Source: Parvibaculum sp. (GTDB lineage: Bacteria; Pseudomonadota; Alphaproteobacteria; Parvibaculales; Parvibaculaceae). From it: a stretch of DNA of 64,000 nucleotides. Shown here piece by piece: positions 1 to 8,963 of this stretch. Position numbers and translations under genes: made by a program. The notes beneath the pieces are model-generated. The model saw only the letters and a list, made by a program, of their open reading frames with translations. It had not been told where the DNA came from and did not search any database. Every line of letters begins with the position of its first letter. Position 1 is the stretch's first letter. The stretch is taken from positions 1 through 64,000 of the forward strand of contig JARLIS010000024.1 of NCBI GenBank assembly GCA_031291615.1, read 5' to 3'.

Positions 1-110
1 GGCCCCAAAAAAAATTACTAAAGAGTTTCCAGTTTCAGTAATTGTTTGGCTCAATGGGGGTTGTTGTTGGTGGTAATGTTTTTGGGCAAAAATATATTTG
101 TGAGGGGGTT
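1..110. other. Anomalous window edge, probable low-quality contig end
   Basis: The first ~110 bases are rich in A, T and G homopolymer-like runs and poor in C, unlike the GC-rich coding sequence that follows without a break. The frame of the next gene is closed by a TAA at 19-21. The residues encoded from about base 103 look like the end of a receiver-like domain (GAGAQDFV). I read this as unreliable sequence at a contig end rather than a real intergenic region. Confidence 0.5.
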
Positions 111-1029
111 GGGCGCCGGCGCCCAGGACTTTGTCGACCGCGACGCAAGCGACCGCGAACTCAAGGCCGTTATGCTGCGCCACCTGGCGGCGCGGACCAG
201 CGCTGCGAAAGCGGACCGTGGCCAGATTGTCGCCGTCCTCAGCCCGACGCCGGGCGACGAGAGCCGCGACCTCGGCGTCAATATCGGCTGCGCGCTGGCC
301 TCCGCCCGCCCGAACGATGGCGTCATTCTTATCGACCTGTCCCTGCCTGCAAGCGATGCGGGCATCGCGCTCGGTCTCGACCTGCAATATTGCGTCAGCG
401 ACGCGGTGAAGGAAATCAGCCGCCTCGACCGCGCCTTGCTCGACGGCGCGCTGGCGCGTTGTCCGCGCTCGGGCCTTTATGTTTTGCCGCTGGCGCGCCA
501 TGGCGACGACGAAGGCTGGGCGGTCGACATGCAGGATTTGCGTGCCCTGCTCGAAATCCTGCAATCGCTCTACGAAGTCGTGGTGATCGATTGCGGTCCA
601 TTCTCTCGCAACGAGGACGTGATCGGCCTGCCGGGCGCGAACGCCGTTTTCTTCCTTTCCTGCAACCAGCGCTTCACCTCGATCAAGGCGGCGGGCGAAC
701 TTCTGCGCAGCGTGCGCGCGGCGCGGTCCTCAAGCATCGATCCCGTGGTGGCGATCCACGAATTCGCGCCGACCCTGACGCCGGGCTTCGACGAAATCCG
801 CGTGGCGCTCGGCGCCGGCGCTGCGGTCCGTCTTTCGGCGCGTTGGGCGGAGCTTGCCGACAGCGTCAATCGCGGCGTGCCGCTGGCGCTTGCCGGCCCG
901 TCGGACTATGCCGATGAACTGAAGCGGTGCCTCGCGGCGCTCGACCTGCTGCCTGACGGACAGCCCGCAGGGGCGGCGGAACCGCAGATGCGCGTCTGGG
1001 CACGCAAGCTGATGGGAATTCTGCCATGA
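46..1029 (+). CDS. cpaE: TadZ/CpaE-like pilus assembly ATPase, 5' end unreliable
   Basis: Member of the MinD/ParA-like CpaE/TadZ family that places the Tad pilus machine at the cell pole. The ParA-like fold runs from about residue 58 (QIVAVLSPTPGD) through VILIDLSLP and YEVVVIDCGPF to the C-terminus. The Walker A loop is degenerate: TPGDESRDLGVN replaces the usual GGVGKTT-type loop, as in many TadZ proteins. CpaE normally has an N-terminal receiver-like domain; here only its last helix seems present (GAGAQDFVDRDASDRELKA). The apparent TTG start at 46 is therefore probably false and the true gene starts left of the window. The stop overlaps the next start (ATGA). The family call is firm; the start is not. 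Confidence 0.8.
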   Translation: MAQWGLLLVVMFLGKNIFVRGLGAGAQDFVDRDASDRELKAVMLRHLAARTSAAKADRGQIVAVLSPTPGDESRDLGVNIGCALASARPNDGVILIDLSLPASDAGIALGLDLQYCVSDAVKEISRLDRALLDGALARCPRSGLYVLPLARHGDDEGWAVDMQDLRALLEILQSLYEVVVIDCGPFSRNEDVIGLPGANAVFFLSCNQRFTSIKAAGELLRSVRAARSSSIDPVVAIHEFAPTLTPGFDEIRVALGAGAAVRLSARWAELADSVNRGVPLALAGPSDYADELKRCLAALDLLPDGQPAGAAEPQMRVWARKLMGILP

Positions 1030-2258
1030 GCAAGCCGCTGGAGCCTTACGCCCGCGCTTCGCTTGCGGCGACTGCCGAAATCGGCGTCTCCGATCGCTAT
1101 CAGCAGATCAAGTTCCGCGTTTTCGATCTGACGCTCGAATATCTGGAGCAGCAGGGCGTGCAGGGGGAAGCGATCCCCCGCGCGGTGTTGCAGGATGAAA
1201 TCGCCCGCGCCATTTCCGTGGTTCTGATGTCACGCGGCCTCGCACTCAATCTGAAGGAGCGCGCCCAGCTTATCGAGGATGTGCAGAACGAGATCGTCGG
1301 CTTCGGCCCGCTCGAACCCCTACTCAACGATCCCGGCGTCGACGACATCATCGTCAACGGTCCGAACAGCATCTATGTCGAGCGCGGCGGCGAGCTTGAG
1401 CCGGTGCTCGCCCGGTTCCGCGACACGACGCATCTGATGAATGTCATCCAGCGCATCGTCAGCCCGATAGGCAGGCGCGTCGACGAAGGCTCGCCTTACG
1501 TAGACGGTCGCCTGCCCGACGGCTCGCGCGTCAACGTCATCATACCGCCCGTGGCGCTCGACGGCCCTATCGTCTCGATCCGCAAGTTCAAGCGCACGCC
1601 TCTGACCGGCGAGGATCTCGTCCGCACCCAGTCGCTGAGCGAGGAGATGCTTCAGTTTCTCTCCGAAGCCGTGCGCGGCAAGCGCAACATCCTGATCTGC
1701 GGCGGTACAGGCTCCGGCAAGACGACGCTCCTCAACGTGTTGAGCTCCTATATCGGCGCGAAAGAACGCCTCGTGACGATCGAGGATGCCGCCGAATTGC
1801 AGCTTCAGCAGTCGCATGTCGTGCGCCTCGAAACGCGGCCCGCCTCGCTCGACGGCGCAAGCGAGGTCAGCTCCCGCGATCTGCTGCGCAACGTCCTGCG
1901 CATGCGGCCCGATCGCATCATCCTCGGCGAAGTGCGTTCCAGTGAAGCGATCGAAATGTTGCAGGCGATGGGCACCGGCCATGACGGGTCGATGGCGACC
2001 ATCCATGCGAACGGCCCCCGCGACGCGCTGGAGCGTCTCGAAATGCTGATCGGCCTGCATGGCTTTTCAAGCGACCTTCAGGCGGTGCGCCGCTTCATTG
2101 CCAGCGCCGTCGATATCGTCGTCCATGTCCAGCGCCAGACGGGCGGCGGGCGGCGTGTCGGCTCGGTGAGCGAAATCACCGGTCTCGAAGGACCGGCCTA
2201 TTCGATGAGGCAGTTGTTCACGACGGAGGAGGGTGCCAAGGGCCGGCGCATCGTCTAG
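1026..2258 (+). CDS. cpaF: Tad pilus secretion ATPase TadA/CpaF
   Basis: Hexameric GSPII/VirB11-type ATPase that powers Flp pilus assembly at the inner membrane. The 410-residue protein has the expected order: N-terminal helical region, the [13 protein letters not shown] segment, Walker [10 protein letters not shown] near residue 226, Asp-box region [12 protein letters not shown], Walker B-like RIILGEVR near 297, and the His box [17 protein letters not shown] near 320. Length and motifs are normal for CpaF. The ATGA overlap with cpaE and the closely spaced tadB and tadC genes indicate one operon and translational coupling. Confidence 0.97.
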   Translation: MSKPLEPYARASLAATAEIGVSDRYQQIKFRVFDLTLEYLEQQGVQGEAIPRAVLQDEIARAISVVLMSRGLALNLKERAQLIEDVQNEIVGFGPLEPLLNDPGVDDIIVNGPNSIYVERGGELEPVLARFRDTTHLMNVIQRIVSPIGRRVDEGSPYVDGRLPDGSRVNVIIPPVALDGPIVSIRKFKRTPLTGEDLVRTQSLSEEMLQFLSEAVRGKRNILICGGTGSGKTTLLNVLSSYIGAKERLVTIEDAAELQLQQSHVVRLETRPASLDGASEVSSRDLLRNVLRMRPDRIILGEVRSSEAIEMLQAMGTGHDGSMATIHANGPRDALERLEMLIGLHGFSSDLQAVRRFIASAVDIVVHVQRQTGGGRRVGSVSEITGLEGPAYSMRQLFTTEEGAKGRRIV

Positions 2259-2286
2259 GCGTCCGGCGGCTCCCGGAGAGGACGGC

Positions 2287-3213
2287 ATGATTTTGCATCT
2301 CGCCACGGCTATGGCGGCACTTCTCTGCCTGATCGGCGGCATCTTCGCTGTCGTGCTGTACCGGCGCGAGCGCGGCGCGCAGGAGGCGCGCGAGAGACTG
2401 GCAGCGCTTGTTCAGGCCACCCCCGGGGCGGGCGAAACCGAGACGGTCCGCCAGGAGGTCGACGTCCGGTCCTTGCTGCCGCTCTGGTTCCGCCGTCGCC
2501 TCTTCCAGGCAGACATACAGCTCGATGCGAGCCGCCTCGCGCTCGTCCTTCTCTCCTTCGTCGCGCTCTGGATTGTTCTGGTCCTGTCGTTCGACATTCT
2601 TATAGCGACTACCGCCACGACGGCATTGGCCGGCAGCGCCGTCGGCCTTCTCGACTATGCGGCGACCAGGCGCATGGAAGCCCTGTCGGGCTGCATGTCG
2701 GGATTTCTGGACCGCGTGCGGCAATTGCTCGCCGTCGGCAATGCGCTCTCGGTCGCTCTCGTCCGGGCGACGCAATCATCGCCGCCGATCCTCGTCGAGT
2801 TTTTCACCCCGACGATCCGGCGCATAGCCAATGGCGCGGGCGTTGCGGAAAGCGTCAACGCGCTTGCCGAGGAGCTCGACCTGCACGAACTGCGCCTCTT
2901 CGGCACAGCCATCGAAACGAACCTGCGCTTTGGCGGGTCGTTGACGGCCGTGCTCGCCAATCTCATCGAGAATATCCGCCGCCGCGGCGCGGTCGACCGC
3001 GAGGTGCGCGCAAACACTTCCCAGATCCGCGCCAGCGCCTGGATTCTGGGTCTGCTGCCGCTGCTCGCCAGCGCCGTCGTCATGCTCTCGAACCCGTCCT
3101 ATACGCGCTACTTCATCGACGAGCCGGCGGGAAACAAAATGCTGATCTTTGCGGGCCTGTCCGAACTGGTGGGCGCATTCCTTATGCGCTCCATCGTGCG
3201 TATCAAGTATTGA
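2287..3213 (+). CDS. tadB: Tad pilus inner-membrane platform protein TadB
   Basis: Type II secretion F-domain membrane protein, the platform partner of the TadA ATPase. I chose the ATG at 2287 because GGAGAGG lies just upstream; the open frame extends back into cpaF without a better start. The 308-residue product has an N-terminal membrane segment (MAALLCLIGGIFAVVLY), a central hydrophobic pair near residues 80-120, a T2SSF helical core (LAVGNALSVALVRATQSSPP) and a C-terminal membrane segment. It pairs with tadC immediately downstream, the usual tadB-tadC order. Confidence 0.93.
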   Translation: MILHLATAMAALLCLIGGIFAVVLYRRERGAQEARERLAALVQATPGAGETETVRQEVDVRSLLPLWFRRRLFQADIQLDASRLALVLLSFVALWIVLVLSFDILIATTATTALAGSAVGLLDYAATRRMEALSGCMSGFLDRVRQLLAVGNALSVALVRATQSSPPILVEFFTPTIRRIANGAGVAESVNALAEELDLHELRLFGTAIETNLRFGGSLTAVLANLIENIRRRGAVDREVRANTSQIRASAWILGLLPLLASAVVMLSNPSYTRYFIDEPAGNKMLIFAGLSELVGAFLMRSIVRIKY

Positions 3214-3220
3214 GGCGAAA

Positions 3221-4165
3221 ATGTTGAGCCCTGCCATCAGCGGGTTGATCTGGATCGTCGCGGGCCTCTCGGCCGTCGCGGGCGCTCTGGCGCTTGCGGC
3301 GTCGGGTTCGGTGCTGATCCGCCAGAGGGCCGCCGCCTCGCGCTTGTCCGCGCTGCTCGCAAGCACCCGCCTGCGCGCCGACGCGCTGGAACGGCTGATG
3401 CAGTTGCTCGAGCGGTTCGGCCGAAAAATCGCGCGCGGCGACGACGATCATCGCGAGATCAGGGAGCTCCTGTCCAAAGCGGGCTACTTCCGTCCGTCTG
3501 GCGTCTACATTTTCATGGGGCTGCGTCTTGGCGCCGCGCTCGCCGTCGGAGCCGCGGTGCTTCTCTGGCGCGACGGGGAAAGCGGCCCTGGAATTGTCAA
3601 CATCCTGATCGCGGCGGCCTTCGCCTTCCTCTTCCATCGCTATGCGCTCATCGCGGTCAAGTATTGGGGCGAACGCCGCGCCCGTCGCATTCAGCGCGAA
3701 TTGCCGACCGTTCTCGACCTCGTGCTGATGGTGCTCGACAGCGGCGTCAGCATCGACCAGTGCCTGCATTATGTAGCGGATGTGGCCGGCCGCGCCGCGC
3801 CGACCACGGCGGCCGTTCTCGGCAAGCATGTCGCGGATGTCGAATCCGGCGTTCCCTACGACGTGGCGCTCGACCGGCTCGGCCAGCGGCTGGCCGTGGA
3901 CGAAGGCGTCGACTTCGCCAATCTCCTCAAGCAGGCCTTGTTTCAGGGCGGGGAACTCGGGCCGAGCCTGCGCCGGTTTTCGAGCGAATTGGGCGACAAG
4001 CGCCTTGCCCGCGCGCGCGAAGAGGGCGGCCGGCGCGCAACCTATCTCACGGTCACTATGGTTTTCTTCTTCGTTCCTGTCCTGCTCGTCATTCTCGTCG
4101 GGCCGGCAGTCGTGCAGGTCACCGACACGGTTCAGACCGTAGCTCACAGGACGCATAGCAAATGA
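3221..4165 (+). CDS. tadC: Tad pilus inner-membrane platform protein TadC
   Basis: Second T2SSF-domain platform protein of the Tad system. The start at 3221 has GAGGCG just upstream and sits 7 bases after the tadB stop. The 314-residue protein has an N-terminal membrane helix, two hydrophobic segments near residues 100-150, a T2SSF core with LPTVLDLVLMVLDSGVSIDQ and FANLLKQALFQGGELGPSL, and a final helix FFFVPVLLVILVGPAVV. This is the typical TadC arrangement. Its stop overlaps the tadD start (ATGA), implying coupled translation. Confidence 0.93.
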   Translation: MLSPAISGLIWIVAGLSAVAGALALAASGSVLIRQRAAASRLSALLASTRLRADALERLMQLLERFGRKIARGDDDHREIRELLSKAGYFRPSGVYIFMGLRLGAALAVGAAVLLWRDGESGPGIVNILIAAAFAFLFHRYALIAVKYWGERRARRIQRELPTVLDLVLMVLDSGVSIDQCLHYVADVAGRAAPTTAAVLGKHVADVESGVPYDVALDRLGQRLAVDEGVDFANLLKQALFQGGELGPSLRRFSSELGDKRLARAREEGGRRATYLTVTMVFFFVPVLLVILVGPAVVQVTDTVQTVAHRTHSK

Positions 4166-4884
4166 CGCGCATTTTTCACCGGCTGCTGACGACGACCTGC
4201 CTCGCGGCGCTGACCTTCCTGGCCGCCTGCGACAAGGCGACCCTCGATCAGATGACGGCCTTTCCGTCCTCGACATCGGCGCCTCAGCCGGTCACGGAGG
4301 GATCGACCGCCTCGCTTTATCTCACTGTCGTCGAGAGCCTGATCGCCCAGGGTCGAAATCGCGCCGCGCTCGGCTATCTCGATCAATATGCCGTTTCGCA
4401 AAGCACGACACCGCGCTACTTCAAGCTGCGCGGCGAAGCGCTTCTTGGCGTCGGCAAATATGATGAGGCCGGAAAGGCATTTGCCGAACTGAGCGGCACG
4501 GACCTCGCGGCCGCGGGTGATAACGGGCTCGGCCGCGTCGACGCCGCCAAAAACGACTGGAAGAGCGCCGAGCAGCACTTTGCCGCCGCCGTGACGGGAC
4601 AGCCCTCCAGCGCCGACTACCTGAACAATCTCGGTTTTGCCGAGTTGCATCTCGGCGCCGACGCGCTTCCCAAGGCCGAGTTCAATCTGCGCCAGGCGCA
4701 GGAGCTCGATCCTTCGTCGAGCTCGATCCGCAACAATCTCGTTCTCGCCTTGATGATGTCGGGCAAGGAAGACGACGCCCGCGCGGTCCTCGACGGCATT
4801 CCGACGCCGCGCGAGCGTGCCGAAGTTCAGAAATTCGCCGCCGATTGGGTCGAGGCGCGCCACAAGCCCGCGACGACGGAATGA
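4162..4884 (+). CDS. tadD: TadD-like TPR lipoprotein
   Basis: The 240-residue protein begins with a lipoprotein signal ending in the lipobox LAAC at about residue 22, followed by TPR-like helical repeats (FKLRGEALLGVGKYDEAGKAF, LNNLGFAELHLGADALPKAE, IRNNLVLALMMSGKEDDAR). TadD proteins are outer-membrane TPR lipoproteins needed for Tad secretin and pilus assembly, and the position after tadC supports that role. The ATGA overlap with tadC indicates co-translation. Confidence 0.88.
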   Translation: MTRIFHRLLTTTCLAALTFLAACDKATLDQMTAFPSSTSAPQPVTEGSTASLYLTVVESLIAQGRNRAALGYLDQYAVSQSTTPRYFKLRGEALLGVGKYDEAGKAFAELSGTDLAAAGDNGLGRVDAAKNDWKSAEQHFAAAVTGQPSSADYLNNLGFAELHLGADALPKAEFNLRQAQELDPSSSSIRNNLVLALMMSGKEDDARAVLDGIPTPRERAEVQKFAADWVEARHKPATTE

Positions 4885-5144
4885 AAAAGGAGATGCGCGT
4901 GAAAACACGGAAAATCATGAGCGCTTTCGGGTTCGGCCTTTTGCTCGGCCTCTCGGCCTGCGCACCGCAATCGCCGGCCGGCCTCACGCAGGAGCAGCAG
5001 GTCATGGAAGCGCAGCGCGCCGCCCGCACACCCGGCACGGCGATGAACGGCGACGAAGCCGATGCGGTCTACAAAAACTATCTCGACAACATCGGAAAGC
5101 CGCTGCCCGCGCATGACGACGATCGCGGGATGGAGACGCGATGA
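4881..5144 (+). CDS. Small lipoprotein of the Tad operon
   Basis: An 87-residue product starting at an ATG that overlaps the tadD stop (ATGA); a second possible start is the ATG at 4893. It has a basic N-terminus, a hydrophobic stretch and lipobox LSAC, so it is probably a lipidated periplasmic or outer-membrane protein. The mature part is short, polar and Gln/Ala-rich (LTQEQQVMEAQRAARTPG) with no family I recognise. Coupling to tadD suggests an accessory role in pilus assembly, which is inference from position only. Confidence 0.75.
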   Translation: MKKEMRVKTRKIMSAFGFGLLLGLSACAPQSPAGLTQEQQVMEAQRAARTPGTAMNGDEADAVYKNYLDNIGKPLPAHDDDRGMETR

Positions 5145-5385
5145 GGCGGCAACAAGTAATGACAGCATACGAATTATTTTTATTGAATAGAAATAATGGA
5201 AGCGGATAATAAAACAGAACAGACGTCGAGAGGGAGAGTAATAGTAGCGCCGGATTATGATCACTGAGCATTACGATCAGTCGAATTTACTGTTATGCGG
5301 CGTTACGATTTCGATGGGTGTTGGAGGCGGAGGGCCGGTCCGGCAGGCACGCAGGACCGAACTCCGAAACAAAGGAGAGGGAAAG
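5145..5385 (+). promoter_or_regulatory. AT-rich leader and probable flp promoter region
   Basis: The 241 bases between the Tad assembly genes and the pilin are much richer in A and T than their surroundings, especially 5155-5300, and hold no convincing gene. A partial inverted repeat TGATC...GATCA lies near 5256-5278. The strong ribosome site AAAGGAGAGG at 5371-5380 belongs to flp. A separate pilin promoter here would explain high pilin expression, but I cannot assign exact -35 and -10 boxes. Confidence 0.45.
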
Positions 5386-5577
5386 ATGAATATGAATTTG
5401 AAAGCAGCGGTGAAGCGCTTCGTTGCCGACGAGAGCGGTCTTTCCGCCGTCGAATATGGTTTGCTGGCCGCCGGTATCGTCCTTGGCATCACCACCTTCA
5501 TCAGCGGGATCGGCACCAATCTGGGCACGATCTTCAGCAATCTGGCGTCGGACGTCAGTTCGGCCGCGAAAGGTTGA
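5386..5577 (+). CDS. flp: Flp/Fap-type pilin
   Basis: A 63-residue type IVb pilin. The leader MNMNLKAAVKRFVADESG ends at a prepilin-type cleavage context, G followed by LSAVEYGLLAAGIVLGITTF, with the conserved Glu-Tyr pair of Flp pilins. The start is fixed by the strong AAAGGAGAGG site; the open frame extends upstream without support. Processing would need a TadV/CpaA-type prepilin peptidase, which is not in the window. The stop overlaps the next gene's ATG. Confidence 0.95.
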   Translation: MNMNLKAAVKRFVADESGLSAVEYGLLAAGIVLGITTFISGIGTNLGTIFSNLASDVSSAAKG

Positions 5578-6032
5578 TGCTGTTGGCTCACACCGGACCG
5601 AGGCGCGCCCCCCCGCGCCTTGTGTCGGATGAGAGGGGTACGGTGGCGATCGAGTTCGCGCTCGTCGCCGGCCTCTTCCTCATGCTGCTGTTCGGGATCG
5701 TGGCCTTCGGATTTCAATATGCGACGCGCATCGCCCTGTCCTATGCCGTGGCGGAAGGCGGGCGCGCGGCGGTCGCCGGATTGAGCGACACCGAGCGGCA
5801 ATCGCTCGCGACGACGGCCATCTCCTATGCGCTCAACGCATACTCGCCGCTGGTCGATCCGAACAAGGCGACGGTGTCGGTAACCTCGGTCGGGACCTCG
5901 TCGAATGGAGAGATGGTGAAGGTCAGCATTTCCTATTCGGATACGCGTTTTAACGTGCTGCCCTTCGTCCCGAACCTGTCCAGCCTGCCGCCCGTATCGA
6001 CGACGTTCATCGTCGCCGATCCATCCGGCTGA
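5577..6032 (+). CDS. tadE: TadE-like minor pseudopilin
   Basis: A 151-residue product beginning at the ATG that overlaps the flp stop. Near residue 18 it has DERGTVAIEFALVAGLFLML, the TadE-like signature of a Glu shortly after the hydrophobic start, followed by a membrane helix and a periplasmic domain rich in Ser, Thr and Val. TadE/TadF proteins are minor pseudopilins processed by the prepilin peptidase. Overlap with flp implies co-expression with the major pilin. Confidence 0.9.
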   Translation: MLLAHTGPRRAPPRLVSDERGTVAIEFALVAGLFLMLLFGIVAFGFQYATRIALSYAVAEGGRAAVAGLSDTERQSLATTAISYALNAYSPLVDPNKATVSVTSVGTSSNGEMVKVSISYSDTRFNVLPFVPNLSSLPPVSTTFIVADPSG

Positions 6033-6066
6033 AATTGACCACCATGATTTGCGGAGGCTCGCCGCC

Positions 6067-8181
6067 ATGCGGCCGATGAATGCGCCGAGCGCGAACGAAA
6101 TGGCCGTCGAGAGAATCCACACGCTCGACAGGGCCGTGTCGGATTTCGCGCTTGGCGTCGCGCGCGCGCATGAAGGCGAGGAATTGCGGAGGGCCTTGCG
6201 GCTCGGCCTCGACGATCTGTCGCGCGCCGGCGGCGGATTGCGCCTGGCCCTGTGCGAGATCAACGCCGCGCCGGACGGCATGCCGCTCATCGCCTGGCAG
6301 GAGGGCAGCGAAGGCTTGACCATCGCGGAAGGCGAAGAATTCAAGAACTGGTTCGGCAAGGCGCGCAGAAGTGTCGGCCATTTCGAGCCGGGTCGCAGCC
6401 GCGCCTGGTCGGGCCTTCTCTCCGCTTCCGGCGAACCCGCCGCCTGGGAGACCTATGCCGGTCTTTTCATCCAAGGCGACGAGCCCGGCGAGGAGCATCG
6501 CCGGCGCTTCGCGCTCTTTGCGGAACTGGCGGCAGCCGGGCTCGCCCGCATCGACCGCCGAAAGACCGAGATTCTCCATCGCCGCAGGCTCCAGGCTATG
6601 AACGAGGACGCGCTCGCCTGGATAGAACTGGGCGCCGACGTCATCTGGGAGGCGACCGCCGAGGGCGCGATGCGCTGCCGCCGCGTTCTCAATCGCCGCG
6701 ACGATTTCGCAAGCGCCGTCGAAGGCGCAAATCTCGCGACTTTGATGGCAGGCGAGGGCGGCCGCAACATGCTCGATCTCCTCCGCGCCGAGCGAAGCGT
6801 CCGGCACTTGCGCGTGACCTTCGCTGGGGCTGGATTTCAGCCGGATCAGCAGCTCTATATGTCGGGGCTGTTGAAGGAGGGCGACTTCGGCGGCTTCTTT
6901 GTGGGCTCTCTGACTGCGGCCCATGCGCGCGTGAGCACCGGCGAGGCCGAAATGCTCGCGCGCATGCGCGCAACGCGGCTCCGCGAGGAGGAATTGCGCA
7001 TAGAAGCCGAGGCCATGCTCGAAGGCCTGCGCCTTCTGCTCGCAAGTTCGACCTCGCGCGAAAAGCTCGCGCGTCTCACCGCTCTGTTGGCTGAAGGGGT
7101 GAAAGGCGACGGCGCCGCGATTGTCGAACTCGGATTCGACGGACTGCCGCGTGTGCTCGCGCCCGAGCCGCGCATGCTGTCCCGTTCCGTCGCGCCCGCG
7201 GTCGAATCGATTGCCAAGGATCTCGCCGATCGTTCGATCAGGCTCTATGCCGGCGACGACCCGCAAACCGGCGGGTTGCGGCAGGAGCTCGGCTTTGCCG
7301 ACAACCGCATCCTCGCCCTTCCGCTGCCCTTGAAGTCGCAGACGGCCTATTTTCTCTGCGGTCTACGCGGCTCGCAAAGACCGAGCGCGACCGGCCTCGC
7401 CTTTGCCGAGCGGTTTGCGCTTCTGCTGCGCCAGGCTCTGCTGCTGCGCGAGGAGCAATCGCAGCTCGCCCAGACGGCCAAAATGGCCGCTCTCGGCCAG
7501 ATGTCGGCCAGCATCGCGCATGAATTGAAGCAGCCCTTGAACACGATTTCTCTCGCCGCACAGAACCTCGAAGCTCTGCTCGCTTTGCCGAACTTCGATC
7601 CGGCGGCGGTCGACGTGAAAATCGCGCGCATGATGGCGCAGGTCGATCGAGCGTCGTCCGTCATAGACCGCATGCGCCGCTTCGGTCGCAAGAGCATCGG
7701 CGAACATGCATCCGTTCCTCTCCGCGAATTGGTTGAAGGCGTGCTGGCGATGATCCGTCACGTTCTCGATCAGGCGGGCATCGGCGTCGAGATGGATGTT
7801 GCGCCGGATCTGGCCGTGATGGCGGATGGCTTGCAGCTCGAGCAGGTGCTGACCAACCTCATTCAGAACGCGGCCGACGCCATGAACGGCATCGGCAGCG
7901 CCGCGCGCGACAAGCGGGGCGGCGCGCTCCGCATCCACGCCTTCGCCGCGCCCGATGAAATCGTTCTGCGCGTCGAGGACAATGGCCCGGGTTTCCCGCC
8001 CGCCGTGCTCGACCGCGCGCTAGAGCCTTTCTTCACGACCAAGCCGGCGGAGAAGGGGACGGGCCTAGGTCTTGCGATCTGCGACGCCATTCTTCGCGAA
8101 AGCGGCGGTCGCCTCACAATCGGAAATCACGACGGCGGAGGCTTCGTCGAACTTGCCGTTCCCGCCGCCCCCGCGATCTGA
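6067..8181 (+). CDS. Cytosolic sensor histidine kinase
   Basis: A 704-residue kinase with no clear membrane segment. The N-terminal ~310 residues are an alpha-rich sensory region of unknown type; residues ~325-460 look like a GAF-type domain; then come the H-box SASIAHELKQPLNTISLA, N-box NLIQNAADAMN, VEDNGPGFPP, FFTTKP and GTGLGLAICDAI. The ATG at 6067 was chosen for the GGAGG site just upstream; the frame opens slightly earlier at a TTG. It follows tadE by 34 bases on the same strand, so read-through from the pilus operon is possible. It is convergent with the response regulator at 8190-8963, a likely partner. Confidence 0.9.
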   Translation: MRPMNAPSANEMAVERIHTLDRAVSDFALGVARAHEGEELRRALRLGLDDLSRAGGGLRLALCEINAAPDGMPLIAWQEGSEGLTIAEGEEFKNWFGKARRSVGHFEPGRSRAWSGLLSASGEPAAWETYAGLFIQGDEPGEEHRRRFALFAELAAAGLARIDRRKTEILHRRRLQAMNEDALAWIELGADVIWEATAEGAMRCRRVLNRRDDFASAVEGANLATLMAGEGGRNMLDLLRAERSVRHLRVTFAGAGFQPDQQLYMSGLLKEGDFGGFFVGSLTAAHARVSTGEAEMLARMRATRLREEELRIEAEAMLEGLRLLLASSTSREKLARLTALLAEGVKGDGAAIVELGFDGLPRVLAPEPRMLSRSVAPAVESIAKDLADRSIRLYAGDDPQTGGLRQELGFADNRILALPLPLKSQTAYFLCGLRGSQRPSATGLAFAERFALLLRQALLLREEQSQLAQTAKMAALGQMSASIAHELKQPLNTISLAAQNLEALLALPNFDPAAVDVKIARMMAQVDRASSVIDRMRRFGRKSIGEHASVPLRELVEGVLAMIRHVLDQAGIGVEMDVAPDLAVMADGLQLEQVLTNLIQNAADAMNGIGSAARDKRGGALRIHAFAAPDEIVLRVEDNGPGFPPAVLDRALEPFFTTKPAEKGTGLGLAICDAILRESGGRLTIGNHDGGGFVELAVPAAPAI

Positions 8182-8189
8182 CCCTCTTC

Positions 8190-8963
8190 TCAGGCGTCGG
8201 TCGGAAATCCGGTGAAGAGATAGCCCTTGCCGCGGATCGTCTTGATCACCATCGGGTGATCGGGGTTCGGCTCGAGCTTCCGGCGGAGTTTCACGACGAT
8301 GCTGTCGAGGCTTCGATCATAGGGCTGCCATGCGCGGTTGAACACGCGGCGGCAGAGATCCTCGCGCGTCTGGGGGCGGCCCTCATGCGCGACGAGTTCG
8401 ATCAGGAGATCGCATTCGGCGGTGGTCAATGGCACCAGCTCGCCTTCCGGCGAAAGAAGATTGCGCCGCACGGGGTCGAATTGCCAGGAACTGGACCCGT
8501 CGCCGCCGATGACTATGGGCGCGTCGCCCTTGCGGTTGTCGCCGCCCGAGCGGCCCGAGCGCCGCAGCAATGCGCGTATGCGGGCGAGGAGCTCGCGCAG
8601 ATTGACGGGCTTCACCACATAATCGTCCGCGCCGAGCTCCAGTCCGACGACCTTGTCCGTAGCATCGCCATGCGCCGTCACCATGATGCAGGGCGTGCTG
8701 TGTGTCTGTCTGATCTCGCGCAGGAGGTCGAAGCCGTTGTCCTTGCCGAGGGAGAGATCGAGCACGACGAGGTCGAACTTGCTCGAGCCGAACTGGGTCA
8801 GCGCCGTCCGCGCATCGGGGGCCTCGCCGATGGCGAAGCCGTTGGCGGTCAGATACTCGCCAAGCTCGGCGCGTATGTCGGGGTCGTCGTCGACAAGCAG
8901 AATCGAAATGGGTGCTTCGCTGGAAGTTTCGCCGCCTTCATTGATCCGCGCCTCGGTCTCCAT
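8190..8963 (-). CDS. OmpR-family response regulator
   Basis: A 257-residue regulator. The receiver begins near residue 19 (ISILLVDDDPDI) with the phospho-acceptor Asp in LVVLDLSLG, Thr in VTAHGD and Lys in VVKPVN. A winged-helix output follows (PLTTAECDLLIELVAHEG, DRSLDSIVVKLRRKLE, IKTIRGKGYLF). The ATG at 8963 is preceded by GGAGGGAG. Its 3' end lies 8 bases from that of the adjacent kinase, so the presumed pair is convergent rather than co-transcribed and levels are probably set independently. Confidence 0.94.
   Translation of the reverse strand: METEARINEGGETSSEAPISILLVDDDPDIRAELGEYLTANGFAIGEAPDARTALTQFGSSKFDLVVLDLSLGKDNGFDLLREIRQTHSTPCIMVTAHGDATDKVVGLELGADDYVVKPVNLRELLARIRALLRRSGRSGGDNRKGDAPIVIGGDGSSSWQFDPVRRNLLSPEGELVPLTTAECDLLIELVAHEGRPQTREDLCRRVFNRAWQPYDRSLDSIVVKLRRKLEPNPDHPMVIKTIRGKGYLFTGFPTDA

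Noticed and set aside
42..917. Long overlapping plus-strand frame of 291 codons
   Set aside because: Arg/Pro/Gly-rich out-of-frame shadow of cpaE, typical of GC-rich coding DNA.
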